Shown here piece after piece: positions 61,414 through 64,000 of a stretch of 64,000 bases of DNA. The notes under the pieces were generated by a model. It worked only from the letters and a program-made list of their open reading frames with translations, had not been told where the DNA came from and did no database searches. The stretch comes from Actinomycetota bacterium (GTDB lineage: Bacteria > Actinomycetota > Humimicrobiia > Hakubellales > JAMDDV01). Where the stretch lies: NCBI GenBank assembly GCA_023488455.1, contig JAMDDV010000034.1, forward strand, positions 62,001 to 126,000, in the 5' to 3' direction. Each line of letters opens with the position of its first letter. Position 1 is the first letter of the stretch. A program made the translations under genes and the position numbers.

Positions 61414-62594
61414 TGAAGGTATGCCACGTAGTATCAACTTTCCCACGCAGCGAAGATGATCCTGAAGTCCCCTGGTTAGCTGAGCTGCTCAAACAGCTAA
61501 GAGAGCAGAACATAGAAGTAAAAGTCTTCTCTCCTGCTTATAAAGGTTTAAAGGATCACGAGATATCAGGAATCCCGGTTAAAAGATTCCGCTACTTTTT
61601 TAAAAGATTTGAGACCCTCACCCATGAAGAGGGGGCGACGAACAAGATGAGAAACCCCATCTATTGGCCGCTTCCCCTTTTTTACCTATTTTTTGGAGCG
61701 ATTACTTTCCTCAAATTCTGTAAAGAAGAGGGTTTTGATCTGATTCATGTGCACTGGCCAATGCCGCATGCAATTTTTGGATATCTTGCAAAAAAGATAC
61801 AGAAGATACCTTTTGTATCCACCTTTTACACCGCCGAGATCGTGCTCACAAACAGGGTCAAGCCCTTGAAAATCCTGCTAAGAAAGCTGCTAAGGCATTC
61901 AGCAAAAATCATTGCGATATCTTCATATACTAAGTCAGAGTTGCAGAAAATAACAGGGCTGAATTCATCAGTCATACCTTACGGATCAACGTTCCCGCCA
62001 GTGGAAAAAACCCGATCACCCAAAAAAACCTCGGATAAATGGAGACTATTGTTTGTCGGAAGACTTATAGAAAGAAAGGGATTAAATTACCTCCTTCAAG
62101 CGATCCCGCTGCTCATGGATAACTATGATGTCAAACTACACATTGTCGGAAGCGGTAATCAGTCATCCCACTTACAAGACCTGGCCCGCCAGCTTGGCAT
62201 AACAGATAATGTCATCTTCGAGGGGAAGGTACCAAATTCAAGACTGAAAGAACTCTACAAAAAGTGCGATATATTCGTCTTACCATCAATAGTTGACAGC
62301 AGAGGAGAGACAGAAGGGCTTGGTGTCGTGCTTCTGGAAGCACTCTCATATAGAATGCCGGTGGTCGCAAGCGATGTGGGCGGGATCACCGATGTAATAA
62401 AGTACGGTAAAACCGGATACCTTGCAAAACAAAAAGACCCACGATCACTTGCTGATAAAATAATGACCGTGATAGAAAACCACGAAGAATCGCTGCGGAT
62501 ATCAGAAGCGGGATTAAAATTCTCGAATAACTACTTCAACTGGGACAGAATTACAAACGAAATCAATACTATCTACAGCAACACAGTACATTAG
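61413..62594 (+). CDS. GT4 glycosyltransferase
   Basis: A 393-residue GT-B enzyme: KVCHVVSTFPRSEDDPEVPW at the N-terminus, VHWPMPHAIFGYLAKKIQK, then the donor domain with LLFVGRLIERKGLNYLLQAI and GLGVVLLEALSYRMPVVASDV. The E(x7)E-type donor motif is clear. The ATG is one base into the previous stop (TGATGA). Its stop codon overlaps the stop of the convergent gene by three bases (TTAG). Confidence 0.9.
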   Translation: MKVCHVVSTFPRSEDDPEVPWLAELLKQLREQNIEVKVFSPAYKGLKDHEISGIPVKRFRYFFKRFETLTHEEGATNKMRNPIYWPLPLFYLFFGAITFLKFCKEEGFDLIHVHWPMPHAIFGYLAKKIQKIPFVSTFYTAEIVLTNRVKPLKILLRKLLRHSAKIIAISSYTKSELQKITGLNSSVIPYGSTFPPVEKTRSPKKTSDKWRLLFVGRLIERKGLNYLLQAIPLLMDNYDVKLHIVGSGNQSSHLQDLARQLGITDNVIFEGKVPNSRLKELYKKCDIFVLPSIVDSRGETEGLGVVLLEALSYRMPVVASDVGGITDVIKYGKTGYLAKQKDPRSLADKIMTVIENHEESLRISEAGLKFSNNYFNWDRITNEINTIYSNTVH

Positions 62595-64000
62595 GAAACG
62601 AACCTGTACTTGAGCAGAGTCCAGAGGGCTATTATGCCGTCCCGCCAGGATATCTTCTTACCCTCCTTCTTCTCCCGCCCCGCATATGACACCGGGACCT
62701 CATAGATGCGGAGCCCCTTTCGACAAAATTTCGCTGTCAGCTCCGGTTCTATCTCAAACCTCTTTGATTTAAGCGTTATGCCCTCAAGGCTCTCCCTAGT
62801 AAAAAGTTTATAGCCTGTCTCCATATCGGATATCGTGGTGTTGTATAAAATGTTAGTCACAAGTGAAAGTAACTTATTCCCCAACATATGCCAGAAAAGC
62901 ATGTCCCTTCTTTCTCCCGTAAAACGCGAACCATATACGACCTGTGATTTGCCATCGATGATCGGCTTCAACATCTTCCTGTAATCATGAGGGTCATACT
63001 CCATATCTGCGTCCTGCATGATTATGTAATCACCAGTCGCGACCGAGATACCAGTCCTTATTGCAGCACCTTTACCCCTGTTTTTATCATGAAAAATAAT
63101 TTTAATTGAGGGATCATCCAGGTTGTTCAATACCTCTTTTGTCCCATCATTTGATCCATCATCAATCACTATTATTTCCTTTTCAAGGTCTGGCACCTCG
63201 GTATATTTAACCTTTGTGATAGCTTCGAGGATAGTATTTTTTTCATTAAATACAGGCATGATTATCGAGAGCTTTTTTAACCTCAAAGCACTCAGATCAA
63301 CGTTTACATATTCAGCGTGATTCTTAGCAAAGAACTCGATTGTCCTGCTCAAGCCCTCCTGCAGCGATATCTTTGGTTCCCATCCAAGCAAAGCTCTTGC
63401 CTTTGAAATATCGGGCCTTCGCTGCAAAGGATCATCCTTAGGAAGAGGCATAAAGACTATCTCAGAAGAAGAATTGCAGAGCGTCTTGATATACCTGGAC
63501 AGCTCAAAAACTGTTATTTCAAATGGATTGCCAAGATTGATGACCTGGCCAATAGTATCCTCGCTTCTTACTGCCCCATCTATACCCTCAACCAAATCAT
63601 CTACATAGCAGAAGCTACGTGTCTGCTTGCCATCGCCATAGATCGTAATGGGCCTGTTATTCAAACATTCGGAGATAAAGTTGGGTATGACCCGCCCATC
63701 GTTCAACCTCATGCGTGGACCATAAGTATTAAAAATCCTGATTATGGTGTATTTAATCCCATGGACTCTGCCATAGGATATGGTCAGTGCCTCCGAAAAC
63801 CTCTTGGATTCATCATAGCACGACCTTGGCCCTATTGGATTCACGTTACCGTGGTATTCCTCCTTCTGTGGGCTTACATCTGGGTCACCGTAAACTTCAG
63901 ATGTAGATGCGATTAGTATCCTACAGTCGTTCTTGCATGCCAGCTCAAGCATGTTAAGGGTTCCAATGGAATTAACGAGCATAGTCTCAATCGGAAGATT
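62591..64000 (-). CDS. Fusion of NAD-dependent sugar epimerase and GT2, cut at the window edge
   Basis: The frame is open to base 64000, so the N-terminus (NAD loop) is missing. The visible 469 residues hold the second half of a UDP-glucuronate decarboxylase-like SDR (about 1-230: ASTSEVYGDP, GPRSCYDESKRFSEAL with YxxxK, RIFNTYGPRMRLNDGRVIPNF) followed by a DPM-like GT2 (about 243-469: LSIIMPVFNEKNTILEAI, IIVIDDGSNDGTKEV, IMQDADMEYDP, DMETGYKLFTR). There is no stop or frame change between. The two activities may make and use the same nucleotide sugar. Confidence 0.87.
   Translation of the reverse strand, partial: NLPIETMLVNSIGTLNMLELACKNDCRILIASTSEVYGDPDVSPQKEEYHGNVNPIGPRSCYDESKRFSEALTISYGRVHGIKYTIIRIFNTYGPRMRLNDGRVIPNFISECLNNRPITIYGDGKQTRSFCYVDDLVEGIDGAVRSEDTIGQVINLGNPFEITVFELSRYIKTLCNSSSEIVFMPLPKDDPLQRRPDISKARALLGWEPKISLQEGLSRTIEFFAKNHAEYVNVDLSALRLKKLSIIMPVFNEKNTILEAITKVKYTEVPDLEKEIIVIDDGSNDGTKEVLNNLDDPSIKIIFHDKNRGKGAAIRTGISVATGDYIIMQDADMEYDPHDYRKMLKPIIDGKSQVVYGSRFTGERRDMLFWHMLGNKLLSLVTNILYNTTISDMETGYKLFTRESLEGITLKSKRFEIEPELTAKFCRKGLRIYEVPVSYAGREKKEGKKISWRDGIIALWTLLKYRFVS

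Noticed and set aside
1..64000. CRISPR arrays, insertion sequences, integrases or phage genes
   Set aside because: No regularly spaced direct repeats, transposase motifs or terminal inverted repeats were seen, despite the mosaic layout beyond 31 kb.

Overview
The window reads as one chromosomal segment from a Gram-positive-type (Terrabacteria) bacterium of moderate G+C. The left third carries conserved housekeeping genes in an order familiar from Firmicutes and deep actinobacterial lineages: comF, hpf, secA, prfB, ftsE, ftsX, an M23 peptidase, an S41 peptidase, smpB, ssrA, murI, rph. I cannot assign a genus from the sequence alone. No plasmid, phage, insertion sequence, CRISPR array or tRNA gene was seen; the only RNA gene is tmRNA.

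Layout. (1) 1-11 kb, minus strand: RNA processing, cell wall and secretion genes, with a programmed +1 frameshift in prfB and the smpB stop codon lying inside the 5' end of ssrA. (2) 11-18.8 kb, minus strand: a sugar-nucleotide module with two sugar-1-phosphate nucleotidyltransferases, mtnA, a phosphoglucose/phosphomannose isomerase, a phosphomannomutase and two GDP-mannose dehydratase/reductase-like SDRs. This suggests supply of GDP-mannose and a GDP-6-deoxyhexose such as GDP-rhamnose. (3) 18.8-31 kb, minus strand: glycosyltransferases, a membrane-anchored SGNH hydrolase and a four-helix DMT transporter. From 31.0 kb down to 6.1 kb no gap exceeds about 40 bases, so this may be one very long transcription unit. 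(4) 31.1-64 kb: an alternating-strand mosaic of short operons holding more glycosyltransferases, six further NAD-dependent sugar epimerases/dehydratases, two LPG-synthase-type membrane proteins, a polysaccharide pyruvyl transferase with an FrhB-type iron-sulfur protein, a hexapeptide acyltransferase, a radical SAM/SPASM protein, RidA, a YfhO-type protein and several GT-C-like membrane proteins.

How they may work together (inference). Cytosolic GT2 and GT4 enzymes would build a surface glycan. Two CsbB/DPM-like GT2 proteins with membrane tails would load sugars onto a polyprenyl carrier. YfhO and the GT-C proteins would transfer them outside the membrane, with the DMT or LPG-synthase-like proteins as possible lipid-linked-sugar flippases. 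Pyruvyl, acyl and methyl groups may decorate the glycan. No recognisable Wzx, Wzy or ABC exporter and no initiating sugar-phosphate transferase is present in the window.

The most notable observations are a duplicated GT4/GT2/GT4 module that exists once as separate genes and once with a GT2-GT4 fusion, the smpB/ssrA overlap, several divergent promoters that look leaderless, an epimerase-GT2 fusion at the right edge, and very tight convergent gene ends.
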